DNA of 37,184 nucleotides from Pseudovibrio flavus (GTDB lineage Bacteria; Pseudomonadota; Alphaproteobacteria; Rhizobiales; Stappiaceae). Position 1 is the stretch's first letter. The number at the start of each line of letters is the position of its first letter. Shown in pieces: positions 19,669-28,755 of the stretch. The DNA is taken from the NCBI RefSeq assembly GCF_009711345.1, contig NZ_SMMA01000043.1, positions 1 through 37,184 of the forward strand, in the 5' to 3' direction. Under the pieces are notes generated by a model, which made no database searches, was not told the DNA's origin, and was given only the letters and a program-made list of their open reading frames with translations. A program made the translations under genes and the position numbers.

Positions 19669-21450
19669 CTATTCAACGCTGCCGTTTGCGAGCTCTTTAG
19701 ATAGCTTTGTTGGAGAGCCTCCAGAAATTCCAAGTTCGCCAAGCAGGCTATCAACCAGCGGAGCTTGGGAACGGTATTTCAGGGCAGATTCTACGAGCTG
19801 GTCTGGCAAAGCACCGCTTGATGCAGCGCCGTTTGCTTCGCCGCCTGCGCCATTACCATGCAGACCATCAACCTGAAGAATTTTGATCTCATCAATATTC
19901 TCCATCGGCTTCACAGACTGCTCGATGATGCTCGGCAGGGCTTCAATCATTGCTAGGCGTACCTGCATCGCAATCTGGTCGGCGGAAAGCAGGTTCGATG
20001 CCTCGTTCATGATCCGGCGGCCTTCTGCCTCAACCGCCAAACGTAGCTTGTCTGCCTGAGCCCTGTTCGTAACAGCGTCTGCTTCAGCTTGAGCATTCAA
20101 GCGTATTTTGTCTGCCTCACCGCCTGCTGCAATGCGCAGGGCCTCAGCGCGGTCCTCTGCTGCCTTTTTATCTGCCTCAGCTCCCACGGTAACTGCAATA
20201 GCTTCGCGCTCAGCCTCTCTGGAGGCTTCAACAAGCTCCACCTGCTTTTGACGTTCGGCTTTTTCAATTTCCTGAGCAGTGAGAACCTGTTCTTCGGCAC
20301 GAATAGCAATAGCACGGGCTTCGTTTGCTGCAGCATCAGCATTCGAAAGGTCTCTGGATTTCTCAGCAACTGCGATTGAGCGTTCCTGTTGAGTAAGTTC
20401 AATGACTTTTTCTTTTTCAATGCGAGCGGCTTCAAGAGCGCGCTCTCTTTGAATTTCTTGCTCTTTCACCTGTTTGTCGGAGCTAATGGTCGCTTGCTGA
20501 ATTTCCTGCTCAGCATGAATTTTTGCCTGCTCAGCTTCACGGCGCCGTTCAGCCTGCTCTGTAGCAATCAGTGCCTGCTGTTCAGCACGGCGGATTTCCA
20601 GCTCACGCTGCTGCTCGAGGCGAGCATACTCTTCTTCACGGCTAATCTTGAGCTTTTGTTGTTCCGCGTCGAGGTTTTTACGCTGAACCTCTACCTCGGT
20701 ATCCTGCTCAATATCGTTTCGCTTCTTGCGCCGCTCTTCAATTTCCTGCGTCAGCTTTGTCAAGCCCTCGGCATCGAACGCATTGTTCGGGTTGAAGAAC
20801 TCCATTCGCGTCTGGTCCATGCCCGTCAGAGACACAGACTCCAGCTCCAAACCGTTCTTCAAAAGGTCCTCAGATACAGCCATCTGCACCTTTTGAACGA
20901 ACGAGACGCGCTGTTCATGAAGTTCTTCCATGGCCATTTCTGCAGCAACAGCGCGGAGCGCATCAACAAACTTACCCTCAATCAAATGTTTGAGGTCATC
21001 GGGGCGCATGGTGCGCGTGCCCAACGTTTGTGCCGCATTTGCAATGGACTCTATTGTTGGCTGCGCGCGCAGGTAAAACTCTGCAACAACATCAACACGC
21101 ATGCGATCACGGGTAATAAGTGCGGCGTCATCTGCTCTGCGCACTTCCAACCGCAGTGTGTTCATGTTTACCGGAATGGTTTCATGAAGCACCGGAAGGA
21201 CGATTGCACCGCCATTCATGATGACTTTTTGACCACCAAAACCGGTTCTAACGAACGCAACCTCTTTCGTGGCGCGGGTGTAGAGGCGGGAGAAAATAAT
21301 ACCAATCGTAAGAAGGGCAATGAGCAATATGCCGATCAATATTCCGGCATCTAGCATTGAAAAACCACCAGCAGAATTCATTGCAGTCTGTTCCAATTCA
21401 ATAGAGTTAAATCGTTCTGAAAAATTTGTTTGTTCGTCCAATATCTTCAC
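19669..21450 (-). CDS. flotillin-like SPFH-domain membrane protein (YqiK type)
   Basis: A 593-residue inner-membrane scaffold protein of functional membrane microdomains. One transmembrane helix lies at about residues 33-54 (MLDAGILIGILLIALLTIGI). An SPFH domain follows (about 60-260), then a long charged coiled coil rich in Glu-Ala-Arg (about 260-490) and a hydrophilic tail. The start is a GTG at 21450 that overlaps the stop of the preceding yqiJ-like gene (GTGA), which argues for coupling. An ATG at 21381 (MNSAGGFSML) is an alternative. It is the last gene of a four-gene operon with a PspA homolog, so a role in membrane-stress protection is likely but inferred. Confidence 0.92.
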   Translation of the reverse strand: MKILDEQTNFSERFNSIELEQTAMNSAGGFSMLDAGILIGILLIALLTIGIIFSRLYTRATKEVAFVRTGFGGQKVIMNGGAIVLPVLHETIPVNMNTLRLEVRRADDAALITRDRMRVDVVAEFYLRAQPTIESIANAAQTLGTRTMRPDDLKHLIEGKFVDALRAVAAEMAMEELHEQRVSFVQKVQMAVSEDLLKNGLELESVSLTGMDQTRMEFFNPNNAFDAEGLTKLTQEIEERRKKRNDIEQDTEVEVQRKNLDAEQQKLKISREEEYARLEQQRELEIRRAEQQALIATEQAERRREAEQAKIHAEQEIQQATISSDKQVKEQEIQRERALEAARIEKEKVIELTQQERSIAVAEKSRDLSNADAAANEARAIAIRAEEQVLTAQEIEKAERQKQVELVEASREAEREAIAVTVGAEADKKAAEDRAEALRIAAGGEADKIRLNAQAEADAVTNRAQADKLRLAVEAEGRRIMNEASNLLSADQIAMQVRLAMIEALPSIIEQSVKPMENIDEIKILQVDGLHGNGAGGEANGAASSGALPDQLVESALKYRSQAPLVDSLLGELGISGGSPTKLSKELANGSVE

Positions 21451-22133
21451 TCAACGCTTGAAAGTGATAGGTGTGGATTCAAAATCGCACGGTAAATGCC
21501 ATCCTCCTGCGAAATAAGAAGTACTTCCTGCCCACGCCTCAAAACTTCAGAAGGGGAATCTGAGAGGACCTGAATGTAATGACGGGTGCCGTGTTGATCG
21601 GTGTATCGCGCTTCTGCTTGTATGCTTGACGTCGCATCGCCCAAGGTGATCAGCGCAATTTTTCCAACGAGCGCATTTCTGGAAATTGCCTCGGTTTCTT
21701 CTTTTGGCATCGCGCGGCCGATTATATGCCCCAGCCGGCCTGTGATGATCAGTGCTAGGGCCAGTGTGGGAATGGCGACCAACCAGAATGACGGGAGCAC
21801 ACCGAGGTAGCCCCAAAATAACCGCTGCGTTACAATTCCGATCAGTCCGAAGGAGGTTAGAAACAGTACGAGGAATATCGCAAAGGGCACCTTCCCAACT
21901 GCGAGCCAAGCCAAGAAGCCTTCAATTGCGCTCGGTCCTGAAAAGTCGATATCAACATCGGCATCAACATCAAAAGAAGGCGCTTCCATCTCAAGTGATG
22001 GCAAAGCGTCATCTACCAGACCAGAAATCGATAGCCCAAATAACAGACCACACACTTCTACCGCAGCCAAGCCAAGCAAAAGCGCCAAAGCAAGGCTAAA
22101 GCCAAACACAGCCTCATTCAGCAAAAACTCCAA
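21447..22133 (-). CDS. YqiJ-like inner-membrane protein with OB-fold domain
   Basis: A 228-residue membrane protein of the YqiJ/DUF1449 type, partner of YqiK-type flotillins. Hydrophobic segments lie at about residues 8-36, 78-105 and 112-135. The C-terminal part (about 150-220) looks like an OB fold of the NfeD kind. An acidic stretch (MEAPSFDVDADVDIDFSG) sits between the first two helices. The start is a TTG at 22133, supported by AGGGGG six bases upstream. It ends within the GTGA that starts the flotillin gene. Confidence 0.85.
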   Translation of the reverse strand: MEFLLNEAVFGFSLALALLLGLAAVEVCGLLFGLSISGLVDDALPSLEMEAPSFDVDADVDIDFSGPSAIEGFLAWLAVGKVPFAIFLVLFLTSFGLIGIVTQRLFWGYLGVLPSFWLVAIPTLALALIITGRLGHIIGRAMPKEETEAISRNALVGKIALITLGDATSSIQAEARYTDQHGTRHYIQVLSDSPSEVLRRGQEVLLISQEDGIYRAILNPHLSLSSVE

Positions 22134-22157
22134 GAGATCCCCCTAGCCTTCTGCGAG

Positions 22158-22847
22158 TTACACAGCCTCGGCTTTTGCTTTGAAAGCAGCTAACCGTTCC
22201 TCAATGCGGTGATCTCTCGATAACTGCTCTAGCTCTGCTAGCTTTGCACTATCAGCGCTGGTAGTGGAGCCAGTTTGGATCGCTACGCCTGATGCATTTG
22301 ATAGAGCCCGATCAAATGCATTGGTGGCATTCTCGACCTTTGAGCTTGTATCGGAAGCATTTGGTGCGTTCGCCCCTTCTCTGCTAGCAACCGCTGCCTG
22401 CTCTCTTTGTATCGCCTGATACTGGGAGAGTTGCTCCTGCATTTCTCTTTTTCTTGCCTGTAGCGCCTTAATTGAATTATCGAGTTCCTTCTCCTCTTCG
22501 GAGGCCTCCACGACCGTTTTTTCGAGGATTGGAATTTGCGCTTCCAAGTCGATTTGACGAGCGATACCGGCTTTGGCTAAGTCGTCCTTACCGTTTGCAA
22601 GCGCAAGTGTGATCTTTTCGGCCAATTCCTCATGAGATCGATTTGTTTCAGAAAGGCGCTGAGAGGCATGGTGACGACGAACTGCAGCATCCCCCAACGC
22701 ACCGCGTACTTCCGTGACAGCTTCTTCGATCTCGCGAATGGCTTCGCCCATTACGATATCTGGAGCCTTATTTTCTACAGCTTCGATGATAGAGGTGGCA
22801 GTACCGGACACTAACCGCCCTACCCGTGAAATTAGGGTTTCACCCAT
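22158..22847 (-). CDS. PspA/IM30 family membrane-stress protein
   Basis: A 229-residue PspA/IM30/Vipp1-type protein that binds stressed inner membranes. It has an amphipathic N-terminal helix (MGETLISRVGRLVSG) and then a long alpha-helical coiled coil to about residue 155, including EAIREIEEAVTEVRGALGDA. The C-terminal third is less ordered, rich in Ala and Ser. The ATG at 22847 is set by GGAGGAGGA upstream; the longer frame back to 23012 overlaps the previous gene and is not needed. No pspF, pspB or pspC is present, so this is the flotillin-linked type and not a classical psp operon. Confidence 0.9.
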   Translation of the reverse strand: MGETLISRVGRLVSGTATSIIEAVENKAPDIVMGEAIREIEEAVTEVRGALGDAAVRRHHASQRLSETNRSHEELAEKITLALANGKDDLAKAGIARQIDLEAQIPILEKTVVEASEEEKELDNSIKALQARKREMQEQLSQYQAIQREQAAVASREGANAPNASDTSSKVENATNAFDRALSNASGVAIQTGSTTSADSAKLAELEQLSRDHRIEERLAAFKAKAEAV

Positions 22848-22884
22848 GGAATCCTCCTCCATAGTTTCTTGAATGAATTTTTGA

Positions 22885-23340
22885 CTAAACGTTCGCAGCC
22901 ACTGGCAATGAATGAATGTACTTTTTGAGCAGCCCTTTATTTCGCTCTCTAGGCTCAACCTTCGCAGCAGATAGATAAATTTGTTCGACGATTTCAAAGA
23001 ACGTTCGGGCAACTTCTTCCTCTTGCGAGGTCAAAAACTCTTCGCTCACTTCATCGGAGATCGACGGCTCCCCCAGATAGCCAACAAGATGGGGAAGCCG
23101 TTCGACCATGACTTCGAGGAATGCAGAGCGTTGTTTTGTGTTGTCTAGGCCAATACGAACCGGTTGAAGCAATTCGCGTACTGTGGAGGTAACCGAACCA
23201 GTGCTCGTTTCATTTTGTGCTGAAATTAGCGCTCTGAGCTTTTCACTCGGTGTTTTTGCCTCCCCGATTTGAATTCGAGCAAGCTGCTCGGCTTCTTCCG
23301 GCGAAAGTCTAACGCTAAGAGATATCGTCCTCTGCGGCAT
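22885..23340 (-). CDS. hypothetical protein with ribbon-helix-helix-like N-terminus
   Basis: I do not recognise the full family. The first ~42 residues (RTISLSVRLSPEEAEQLARI...) have a beta strand followed by helices, like MetJ/Arc ribbon-helix-helix proteins. The remaining ~100 residues are helical and acidic (EEFLTSQEEEVARTFFEIVEQ). There is no signal peptide or membrane segment. It has an ATG at 23340 with AAGGG upstream and starts 37 bases before pspA, so it heads the pspA-yqiJ-flotillin operon. It could be an autoregulator of that operon, but this is inference from position and the N-terminal pattern. Confidence 0.7.
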   Translation of the reverse strand: MPQRTISLSVRLSPEEAEQLARIQIGEAKTPSEKLRALISAQNETSTGSVTSTVRELLQPVRIGLDNTKQRSAFLEVMVERLPHLVGYLGEPSISDEVSEEFLTSQEEEVARTFFEIVEQIYLSAAKVEPRERNKGLLKKYIHSLPVAANV

Positions 23341-23637
23341 ATCGTAGTACCCTTGTAATACAATTGCCTACATTGTTCGGGCGATTCTAGATATATTGCA
23401 ATGTTAAGTTGTGAAAACTCATCGCCACTTAAGGAAACAAAGCGCAATAAATTAAAGAAATTCCGCTGATGTCGCAGGAATTATATTCGAAATCCCATAG
23501 TGTTATAAGGCTCTTGATGGGCGGCACACAAGTGCGGAAGGCGCATACGCCGAGCTGAAGTAATTGGCGTAAAATGCAGGTAACTTACGGTTACAACGCA
23601 TGAGTAAAAGCTGAAGATTGTCCCGCAATTAACTCAT
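23341..23637. other. promoter region of the PspA/flotillin operon
   Basis: About 300 bases without a gene. The promoter of the minus-strand operon must lie here; an AT-rich stretch near 23380-23410 is the likely site. I looked for a sigma-54 (GG-N10-GC) element as in classical psp operons and did not find a convincing one. Confidence 0.4.
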
Positions 23638-23663
23638 AATAAAAAAGCGCGGTCTCCCGCGCC
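23638..23663 (-). terminator. intrinsic terminator of the choXWV operon
   Basis: Minus strand: GCGCGG, loop GAGA, CCGCGC followed by a T-run of six or more. It is 11 bases past the choV stop. Confidence 0.88.
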
Positions 23664-23673
23664 TTGTAGTGTT

Positions 23674-24717
23674 CTAGACTAAGCAGTCCATTATCTCTGC
23701 GTCACGTATGACGCCTACGGGCTTACTTCCGCTTGTGACGGCAACAGCGCTTTGGGTTTCACGGCTGATGCTGATTACATCCCTGATTGCTCGCTTGGGT
23801 TCACAGCTTGGAAGGCTGCTAAGCGCCTCCCTCTCTGTCTGCGTCAATTCCTCCGTTGGCACCATGATGTCCTGCGCCAGCAGAACATTTAGCGGGTTCA
23901 TGTGGGAGACAAATGACTTCACATATTCATCAGCCGGTTTTTGAACGATTTCCTGCGGCGAGCCGATCTGGACAACGTGGCCACCTTCCATAATGGCGAT
24001 ACGATTGCCAAGCTTTGCAGCTTCATCAAGATCATGACTTACGAAAATGATGGTGCGGTTTAGCTTTTCCTGCAATTCAAGCAGATCATCTTGTAGCTTG
24101 TTGCGAATGAGCGGATCGAGTGCGGAAAATGGTTCATCCATAAGAAGGATCGGCGCGTCTGTCGCGAAAGCCCGAGCTAGGCCAACGCGCTGCTGCATAC
24201 CGCCTGAAAGCTCATGGACGAACTTATCACCCCATCCACCTAGGCCAACCAGCTCCAGCTGCTCGTCAATGCGCTCCTTGTAGCTGTCCTTTTTATGACC
24301 TGCGATCTCCAGCCCAAAAGCCACGTTGTCACGCACCGAACGCCAAGGAAGCAGACCGAATTGCTGGAACACCATTGCAATTTGGTTGCGCCTCAGTTTT
24401 CTAAGCTGGCTTTTCGAGCAGGTACTCGGATTTACAAAATCAGCACCATCACGAACGAGCACTTCGCCGCGGCAAATCTTATTGAGGCCGTTTACAGCCC
24501 TCAGCAGCGTTGACTTTCCTGACCCGGAAAGCCCCATCAGCACCAACAGTTCACCTTCGTAGATATCAAAGGTGGCATTGGCTACCCCAACGAGCTGGCC
24601 GACTTCCTTTTGAATTTCAGAACGGCTCAGCCCCTTATCGATCAACGGCAGTGCATGTTTGGGCTTATTTCCAAAAACGATAGATAGGTTTTTAAAAGAG
24701 ACGACTGGTTTACTCAT
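23674..24717 (-). CDS. choV: ChoV, choline ABC transporter ATPase
   Basis: Energises choline uptake. It has 347 residues. Walker A is GLSGSGKST at 62-70, the signature LSGGMQQR at 170-177 and Walker B LLMDE at 191-195. The N-terminal extension before Walker A (residues 1-50) and a C-terminal regulatory region (about 270-347, degenerate CBS-like, ending in VGVIRDAEIMDCLV) are typical of ProV/OpuA-type ATPases for osmolytes. The ATG at 24717 overlaps the choW stop (ATGA), so the two are coupled. Confidence 0.93.
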   Translation of the reverse strand: MSKPVVSFKNLSIVFGNKPKHALPLIDKGLSRSEIQKEVGQLVGVANATFDIYEGELLVLMGLSGSGKSTLLRAVNGLNKICRGEVLVRDGADFVNPSTCSKSQLRKLRRNQIAMVFQQFGLLPWRSVRDNVAFGLEIAGHKKDSYKERIDEQLELVGLGGWGDKFVHELSGGMQQRVGLARAFATDAPILLMDEPFSALDPLIRNKLQDDLLELQEKLNRTIIFVSHDLDEAAKLGNRIAIMEGGHVVQIGSPQEIVQKPADEYVKSFVSHMNPLNVLLAQDIMVPTEELTQTEREALSSLPSCEPKRAIRDVISISRETQSAVAVTSGSKPVGVIRDAEIMDCLV

Positions 24718-25583
24718 GACTTGCCCTCTCCCTTATTTCCGCGAAAGAACCTATCGAGAATAATAGCGACCAGAACAATCGCGACGCCAACTTCAAAGCC
24801 TTTTGCAATGTTTACAGTGTTAAGCGCACGCAGTGTAGGAACGCCAAGGCCATCTGCACCAACGAGCGCCGCGATAACGACCATAGACAAGGAAAGCATA
24901 ATGGTTTGCGTTAGCCCGGCCATAATGTTTGGCAGAGCATACGGAAGCTCGATTTTGAAGAGCTTTTGCCAGTAGGTCGCGCCGAAAGCTTCCCCTGCCT
25001 CCAATAGCTGTTTCGGTGTTGAGGACACACCGATTTGCGTTAAGCGGATAGGAGCGGGAAGAGCAAACACCACTGTAGAGACAAGACCTGGAACCACACC
25101 AAGGCCGAACAAGATCAATGCAGGAATAAGATAAACGAATGTGGGTATGGTTTGCATCAAATCCAGTACGGGTCTGATTGCCTCAAAAAAGCGCGGATGA
25201 TGGGCACAGACAACGCCAATGGGCACTCCGATGAGCATACACACAAACGTTGCGCTTAGTATCAGCGCGAGCGTTTCCGTTGTTTCCTCCCAGTACCCTT
25301 GGTTGATAATGAGGAGCAAACTGAGGCCCACAAAAATGGAAAAGATGACGGACCGGCGTACAAAAAACGAAAGAGCTACGGCTACTGCGACGATCGCTAA
25401 TGGTGATGGGGTTTGAAGAACCCAAAGCACAGCATCAATCAAGCCTTCAATGGCAATCGATATGCCATCGAAAAATCCAGTTGCGTTGTCAGTTAGCCAG
25501 TTAACCCGCTCCTGCGCCCAACGACCAATAGGAAGCTTATGCTCGGTCAGCCACTCCAAAATAGACCTCAAATAGTAATTCAA
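24714..25583 (-). CDS. choW: ChoW, choline ABC transporter permease
   Basis: The membrane channel of the choline importer, 289 residues with about 6-7 hydrophobic segments between residues 40 and 280. The EAA loop that contacts the ATPase is LLEAGEAFGATYWQKLFKIE. The start used here is a TTG at 25583 with a weak ribosome site, and other TTG/GTG codons a few residues downstream are possible, so the exact N-terminus is uncertain. It follows choX by 63 bases that contain a strong stem-loop. Confidence 0.92.
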   Translation of the reverse strand: MNYYLRSILEWLTEHKLPIGRWAQERVNWLTDNATGFFDGISIAIEGLIDAVLWVLQTPSPLAIVAVAVALSFFVRRSVIFSIFVGLSLLLIINQGYWEETTETLALILSATFVCMLIGVPIGVVCAHHPRFFEAIRPVLDLMQTIPTFVYLIPALILFGLGVVPGLVSTVVFALPAPIRLTQIGVSSTPKQLLEAGEAFGATYWQKLFKIELPYALPNIMAGLTQTIMLSLSMVVIAALVGADGLGVPTLRALNTVNIAKGFEVGVAIVLVAIILDRFFRGNKGEGKS

Positions 25584-25598
25584 GACAAAGAATAGAAT

Positions 25599-25634
25599 GC
25601 GGGCGGAAACCCGCTCAAAGTCAGCTCCGCCCGC
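25599..25634 (-). promoter_or_regulatory. stem-loop between choX and choW
   Basis: GCGGGCGGA (25599-25607) pairs perfectly with TCCGCCCGC (25626-25634). There is no T-run. In binding-protein transport operons such stems usually protect the 3' end of the binding-protein mRNA, allowing more ChoX than ChoW/ChoV. Confidence 0.6.
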
Positions 25635-25646
25635 AAGAAATTGACC

Positions 25647-26600
25647 TTAAAGGCCCAGTGCACTCTTGGCGGCAGGTGCAGCTTCTGCGCCATCAAAAGT
25701 GGTTACACCAGCAAGCCATCCATCGATGGAGGATGGATTTTCCTTGATCCATGCCAGAGCAGCTTTGCCCGGCTCTTCTCCATCATTGAGGATGGAGTTC
25801 ATGATCTTGTTTTCCATATCCAGCGTGAACGTCAGGTTCTGAAGGAATTTGCCCATGTTCGGGCACTGTGCGGAGTAACCAGCGCGAGTGTTGGTAAGCA
25901 CATCTGCACCGCCGAAGTTAGGACCGAAGAACTCGTCACCACCGCTTAGGTACATAAGCTCGAAGTTGGAATTCATTGGGTGTGGTGCCCAACCAAGGAA
26001 GACGATGTCTTTATCGCGGCGTGTTTTACGCGCTACCTGAGAAAGCATGCCAGCTTCGGAAGACTCTACCAGCTCAAACCCCTCAAGACCGAAAGCGTTC
26101 TGGCCAATCATATCAAGGATAAGGCGGTTGCCATCGTTGCCCGGCTCGATGCCGTAGATTTCGCCATCAAGATCTGCACTGAATTTCGCGATATCAGCAA
26201 AGTCCTTCAAACCCTTGTCATAGGTATATTTTGGAACAGCCAGAGTGTACTTGGCGCCCTTCAGGTTTGTCTGAACCGTCTCAACGGTTCCTGCGTCGCG
26301 GTACTTGGCGATGTCGGCTTCCATCGTTGGCATCCAGTTGCCCAAGAACACGTCGATATCGTTGTTGGCCAAAGATGCATAGGTCACAGGCACAGACAGC
26401 ACTTTGACGTCGGTGTCGTAACCGATTGCCTCAAGGACCGTGGTTGCAACTGCTGTTGTTGCGGTGATGTCGGTCCATCCAACATCGGAGAAACGAACCT
26501 CTTTACAAGCATCCGGTTCAGCAGCATTGGCTGCGTGAGACAAGGTCAGCATGGAAACAGAAGCGAGAGCAAGCGCAACAGTTTTACATGTGCTTTTCAA
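25647..26600 (-). CDS. choX: ChoX, choline-binding periplasmic protein
   Basis: Binds choline (and acetylcholine more weakly) in the periplasm for the ChoWV importer. It has 317 residues with a Sec signal peptide (KSTCKTVALALASVSMLTLSHA then ANA|AEP). The aromatic-box ligands of Sinorhizobium ChoX are all kept one position earlier: Trp42, Asp44, Trp89, Tyr118, Asn155 and Trp204. This supports choline over glycine betaine as ligand. The start is a TTG at 26600 with AGGGGG eight bases upstream; no ATG would keep the signal peptide. It is divergent from betA. Confidence 0.95.
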   Translation of the reverse strand: MKSTCKTVALALASVSMLTLSHAANAAEPDACKEVRFSDVGWTDITATTAVATTVLEAIGYDTDVKVLSVPVTYASLANNDIDVFLGNWMPTMEADIAKYRDAGTVETVQTNLKGAKYTLAVPKYTYDKGLKDFADIAKFSADLDGEIYGIEPGNDGNRLILDMIGQNAFGLEGFELVESSEAGMLSQVARKTRRDKDIVFLGWAPHPMNSNFELMYLSGGDEFFGPNFGGADVLTNTRAGYSAQCPNMGKFLQNLTFTLDMENKIMNSILNDGEEPGKAALAWIKENPSSIDGWLAGVTTFDGAEAAPAAKSALGL

Positions 26601-26719
26601 GATTAATTCCCCCTACAAATAATTTAACAAGCACATCAGGAGTAATTAGTTATCCTGACAATAAAAGATACTTTGAGATCATCATAAAAATAATCCAAGG
26701 CATCAACTAATTCCGGCCA

Positions 26720-26852
26720 TTGATTAACGTTCGTAGAATCAAAACGCAACCCAGCATTAGGCAAACTATGCCTTTCGACATTGTACCAATACTTCATTTT
26801 TACGCTTGAAATTCATTTCATAGCTTTTTATTGATTGAACATTCAATATAAA
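26720..26852. promoter_or_regulatory. cho/bet divergent control region with BetI-like dyads
   Basis: The 26601-27087 interval has no confirmed gene. ATTGAACATTCAAT (26834-26847, a perfect 6-2-6 dyad) resembles the TTGAA..TTCAA core of BetI operators. A second perfect dyad, TGAAATTCATTTCA, is at 26807-26820, and a looser TTGATT...AATCAA is at 26720-26742. They lie around TTGAAA (26806-26811) and TATAAA (26847-26852), possible promoter parts for betA. BetI is the choline-sensing repressor; its gene is not in this window. Confidence 0.5.
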
Positions 26853-27087
26853 ACCATACCTCAAAGGAGGGGTATCTTGCCAAAGACATGTACGCACAAA
26901 CGCCTAACAACATCAGCGAGTTACTGCGGGATATGTGCCTTTGGAAATGATAGATGCCCGCCATTGGGGAAGGCGTCACTGCTGTGCCGATCAACGCTCT
27001 CTTCGAGCATGATAGGCAAAAAAGCTGTTTAAAACCCCAGATTGTTTTGAGGCCCAAGCGCCGAGAGTGTTGTCTTAAGTGAACCCT

Positions 27088-28740
27088 ATGAATGCAGATT
27101 TCATCATCGTTGGAGCAGGTTCAGCTGGTTGTGTTCTAGCCAATCGGCTTTCAGAAAATCCAGCAAACCGTGTTGTGCTTTTAGAGTTTGGCGGCTCCGA
27201 TATGGGCCCGTTCATCCAAATGCCTGCCGCCCTTTCCTACCCTATGAATATGTCTCTCTATGACTGGGGTTATGAGAGCGTGCCCGAGCAACACTTAGGT
27301 GGAAGAACCCTAGCCCTTCCACGCGGTAAAGTTATGGGTGGGTCTAGTTCCATCAATGGCATGGTTTACGTTCGCGGTCACGCTTGCGACTTTGAAAGCT
27401 GGCAGGAGTTTGGCGCCTCCGGCTGGGCATATCATGACGTACTGCCGTATTTTCAGCGTATGGAAGCTGCAAGTGATGGAGACGACGACTGGCGTGGTCG
27501 CTCTGGCCCGCTGCATGTTTCCCGTGGCACCAAATGGAACCCGCTTTACGACGCATTTGTAAAAGCAGGTGCACAAGCCGGTTATGGAAAAACACAGGAC
27601 TATAACGGTTTCCGTCAAGAAGGCTTCGGCGACATGGAGATGACCGTTCATAATGGTCGTCGTTGGTCAGCAGCAAACGCCTACCTTAAACCAGTCTTGA
27701 GCCGACCTAATCTACAGGTGATTAGCGGTGCCAATGTTCGGCGTGTACTGATGGAAGGCCGGAAAGCTATTGGCGTTGAGTACCTGCGCAAGGGCAAGGT
27801 AGATCAACTCTATTGTAGCCAAGAGGTGATCCTTTCCGCATCCTCCATCAACTCACCTAAAATTCTTATGCAGTCCGGCATTGGTGATGCAGATCATCTT
27901 CGCGGATTGGGGATCGACGTTGTTGCTGATCGCAAGGGGGTTGGCCAGAACCTACAGGACCATCTGGAGCTTTATATTCAGCAGGCATGTGTTCAACCAA
28001 TCACGCTTTACAAGCACTGGAACCTTGCTTCCAAGGCAATGATCGGTGCGCAGTGGCTGTTTGCCAAGAAAGGTCTTGGTACCACCAACCACTTTGAAGC
28101 CTGCGGATTTATTCGCTCCAAAGCGGGTGTGAAGTATCCCGATATCCAGTTCCACTTTCTTCCGTTTGCCGTTCGATATGACGGTCAGGCGGCAGCCGAA
28201 GGCCATGGTTATCAAGCGCACGTTGGGCCAATGCGCTCCAAGTCGCGTGGTTCTGTTACGTTGCAGTCCCCAGATCCCAATGACAAGCCTCTGGTTCACT
28301 TCAACTACATGAGCCATGAAAACGATTGGGCGGACTTCCGGCAGTGTATTCGTCTCACCCGTGAGATTTTCGGACAGAAGGCCTTCGATCCTTTCAGAGG
28401 AAAAGAAATCCAGCCGGGTAGCGCAGTTCAAAGTGATGATGAACTGGATGCGTTTATCGCCGAGCATGTTGAAAGCGCTTATCATCCGTGCGGAACCTGT
28501 AAAATGGGGGATGCCAATGATCCGGCAGCTGTCGTGGACCCAGAGTGCCGTGTGATCGGCGTAGAAGGGTTACGTGTGGCTGACAGCTCCATCTTCCCGC
28601 AGATCACCAACGGCAACTTGAACGGTCCTTCGATCATGGTTGGTGAAAAAGCTTCTGATCACATTCTTGGAAAAGGTATGCTCTCTCCAATTCCTCAGGA
28701 CGCTTGGGTTCATCCCGCTTGGCAGACGCAGCAGCGATAA
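27088..28740 (+). CDS. betA: BetA, choline dehydrogenase
   Basis: A membrane-associated FAD enzyme that oxidises choline to betaine aldehyde. It is a GMC oxidoreductase of 550 residues from the ATG at 27088. The FAD-binding GAGSAG is at residues 9-14, the GMC signature [15 protein letters not shown] near residue 80, and the catalytic His466 is in [10 protein letters not shown]. The C-terminal [18 protein letters not shown] is typical of BetA. A GTG at 27079 could add three residues. betB follows after 15 bases. No betI or betC gene precedes it. Confidence 0.94.
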   Translation: MNADFIIVGAGSAGCVLANRLSENPANRVVLLEFGGSDMGPFIQMPAALSYPMNMSLYDWGYESVPEQHLGGRTLALPRGKVMGGSSSINGMVYVRGHACDFESWQEFGASGWAYHDVLPYFQRMEAASDGDDDWRGRSGPLHVSRGTKWNPLYDAFVKAGAQAGYGKTQDYNGFRQEGFGDMEMTVHNGRRWSAANAYLKPVLSRPNLQVISGANVRRVLMEGRKAIGVEYLRKGKVDQLYCSQEVILSASSINSPKILMQSGIGDADHLRGLGIDVVADRKGVGQNLQDHLELYIQQACVQPITLYKHWNLASKAMIGAQWLFAKKGLGTTNHFEACGFIRSKAGVKYPDIQFHFLPFAVRYDGQAAAEGHGYQAHVGPMRSKSRGSVTLQSPDPNDKPLVHFNYMSHENDWADFRQCIRLTREIFGQKAFDPFRGKEIQPGSAVQSDDELDAFIAEHVESAYHPCGTCKMGDANDPAAVVDPECRVIGVEGLRVADSSIFPQITNGNLNGPSIMVGEKASDHILGKGMLSPIPQDAWVHPAWQTQQR

Positions 28741-28755
28741 ATTTAAAGGTAGAAA

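Noticed and set aside
23341-23500. Sigma-54 promoter before the PspA operon
   Set aside because: A GGC...TTTTC stretch was seen but the -12 GC is missing and no PspF-type gene is present.
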